Assembly (NCBI GenBank): GCA_027017025.1
Contig: JALURH010000070.1
Coordinates: 1 to 5,244, forward strand
Length of the DNA stretch: 5,244 nucleotides
DNA from: Thermofilaceae archaeon
GTDB lineage: Archaea; Thermoproteota; Thermoprotei; Thermofilales; Thermofilaceae
Direction: 5' to 3'
In this document: piece after piece, positions 5,025-5,244 of the stretch
Layout of the letters: the number at the start of each line of letters is the position of its first letter
Numbering within the stretch: the first letter of the stretch is position 1
Notes under the pieces: generated by a model
The model's input: the letters and a program-made list of their open reading frames with translations, nothing else
What the model was told of the DNA's origin: nothing
Database searches by the model: none
Position numbers and translations under genes: made by a program

Positions 5025-5244
5025 CTCTTTTAAGCAGACTATACGCTCGTTTGAGTATTACTGGCTAAGTGGGTTAAAAGAAACTTCTATACAAGGCCCG
5101 AGCATATCGGGACTAGTAGAGTTAAACAATGGTTTATGGAAGGAACATACGTTACTAAAGACAATAAGCATAGAAGAGGCACTAGAACTCCACAGTTCTC
5201 TAAACAAAATATACAAAGTACTAGGTTTATTAGAACCTATAAAC
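4993..5244 (+). CDS. Unrecognised protein, N-terminal part, overlapping the galT end (partial)
   Basis: A frame offset by one from galT stays open from 4972 to the right edge; its only ordinary start codon is GTG 4993, giving 84 residues. The protein begins (M)EEPLLLGIHNSFKQTIRS and continues with SGLVELNNGLWKEHTLLK and SIEEALELHSSLNKIYKVL. I do not recognise a family. It looks coding because its codons (ATA, CTA/TTA, GAA/GAG, AAA/AAG) match the neighbours and the composition is that of a soluble helix-rich protein, whereas the opposite strand gives serine-rich, shadow-like text. The 32-base overlap with galT suggests translational coupling in a galT operon, so a sugar-related role is possible but only by context. 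No ribosome-binding site is visible before GTG 4993. It is not a galactokinase N-terminus, since no GHMP motif appears in the visible part. The start and even the gene's existence are moderately certain. Confidence 0.5.
   Translation, partial: MEEPLLLGIHNSFKQTIRSFEYYWLSGLKETSIQGPSISGLVELNNGLWKEHTLLKTISIEEALELHSSLNKIYKVLGLLEPIN

Noticed and set aside
5025..5244. Minus-strand open text opposite the last plus-strand frame
   Set aside because: Serine- and cysteine-rich composition typical of an antisense shadow, and a stop closes it near the galT end.

Overview
The window looks like part of a hyperthermophilic crenarchaeal chromosome, most likely Desulfurococcales or a relative (inferred from sequence style, not searched). 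Supporting signs are AT-rich DNA, heavy use of ATA, AGG/AGA and CTA/TTA codons, GTG and TTG starts, short leaders, archaeal TATA-type promoters with purine-rich upstream elements, and protein families typical of that group. There is no tRNA, rRNA, CRISPR array or intact transposase.

Layout. (1) Positions 1-986, minus strand: the N-terminal 328 residues of an SLC41/MgtE-type divalent cation transporter, cut by the left edge. (2) Positions 1149-2279, plus strand: a divergently transcribed soluble protein built as a tandem PhoU-like/TrkA_C (RCK_C) repeat. The two genes share a 162-bp promoter region and plausibly act together, the soluble protein sensing or gating for a channel core that lacks its own regulatory domains in the visible part. 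(3) Positions 2280-2631: a convergent intergenic region. It holds a hairpin plus T6 terminator, a stretch with nothing evident (2333-2438), a near-perfect 20-bp palindrome, a strong archaeal promoter, and a roughly 60% GC island with foldable hairpins. That island is the most unusual part of the window. It may be a small structured RNA or a relic of an IS200/IS605 (TnpB) right end/omega-RNA. (4) Positions 2632-3846, minus strand: a GT4-type glycosyltransferase. (5) Positions 3978-5024, plus strand: galactose-1-phosphate uridylyltransferase (GalT), divergent from the glycosyltransferase. (6) Positions 4993-5244, plus strand: the start of an unrecognised protein overlapping the galT end and cut by the right edge.

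How the genes fit together. The left half is a cation transport/regulation module. The right half concerns activated sugars: GalT exchanges hexose-1-phosphate and UDP-sugar, and the neighbouring GT-B glycosyltransferase could consume nucleotide-activated sugars, for example in surface glycan or glycolipid synthesis. The physical link between the last two is only a shared divergent promoter region, so the functional link is inference.
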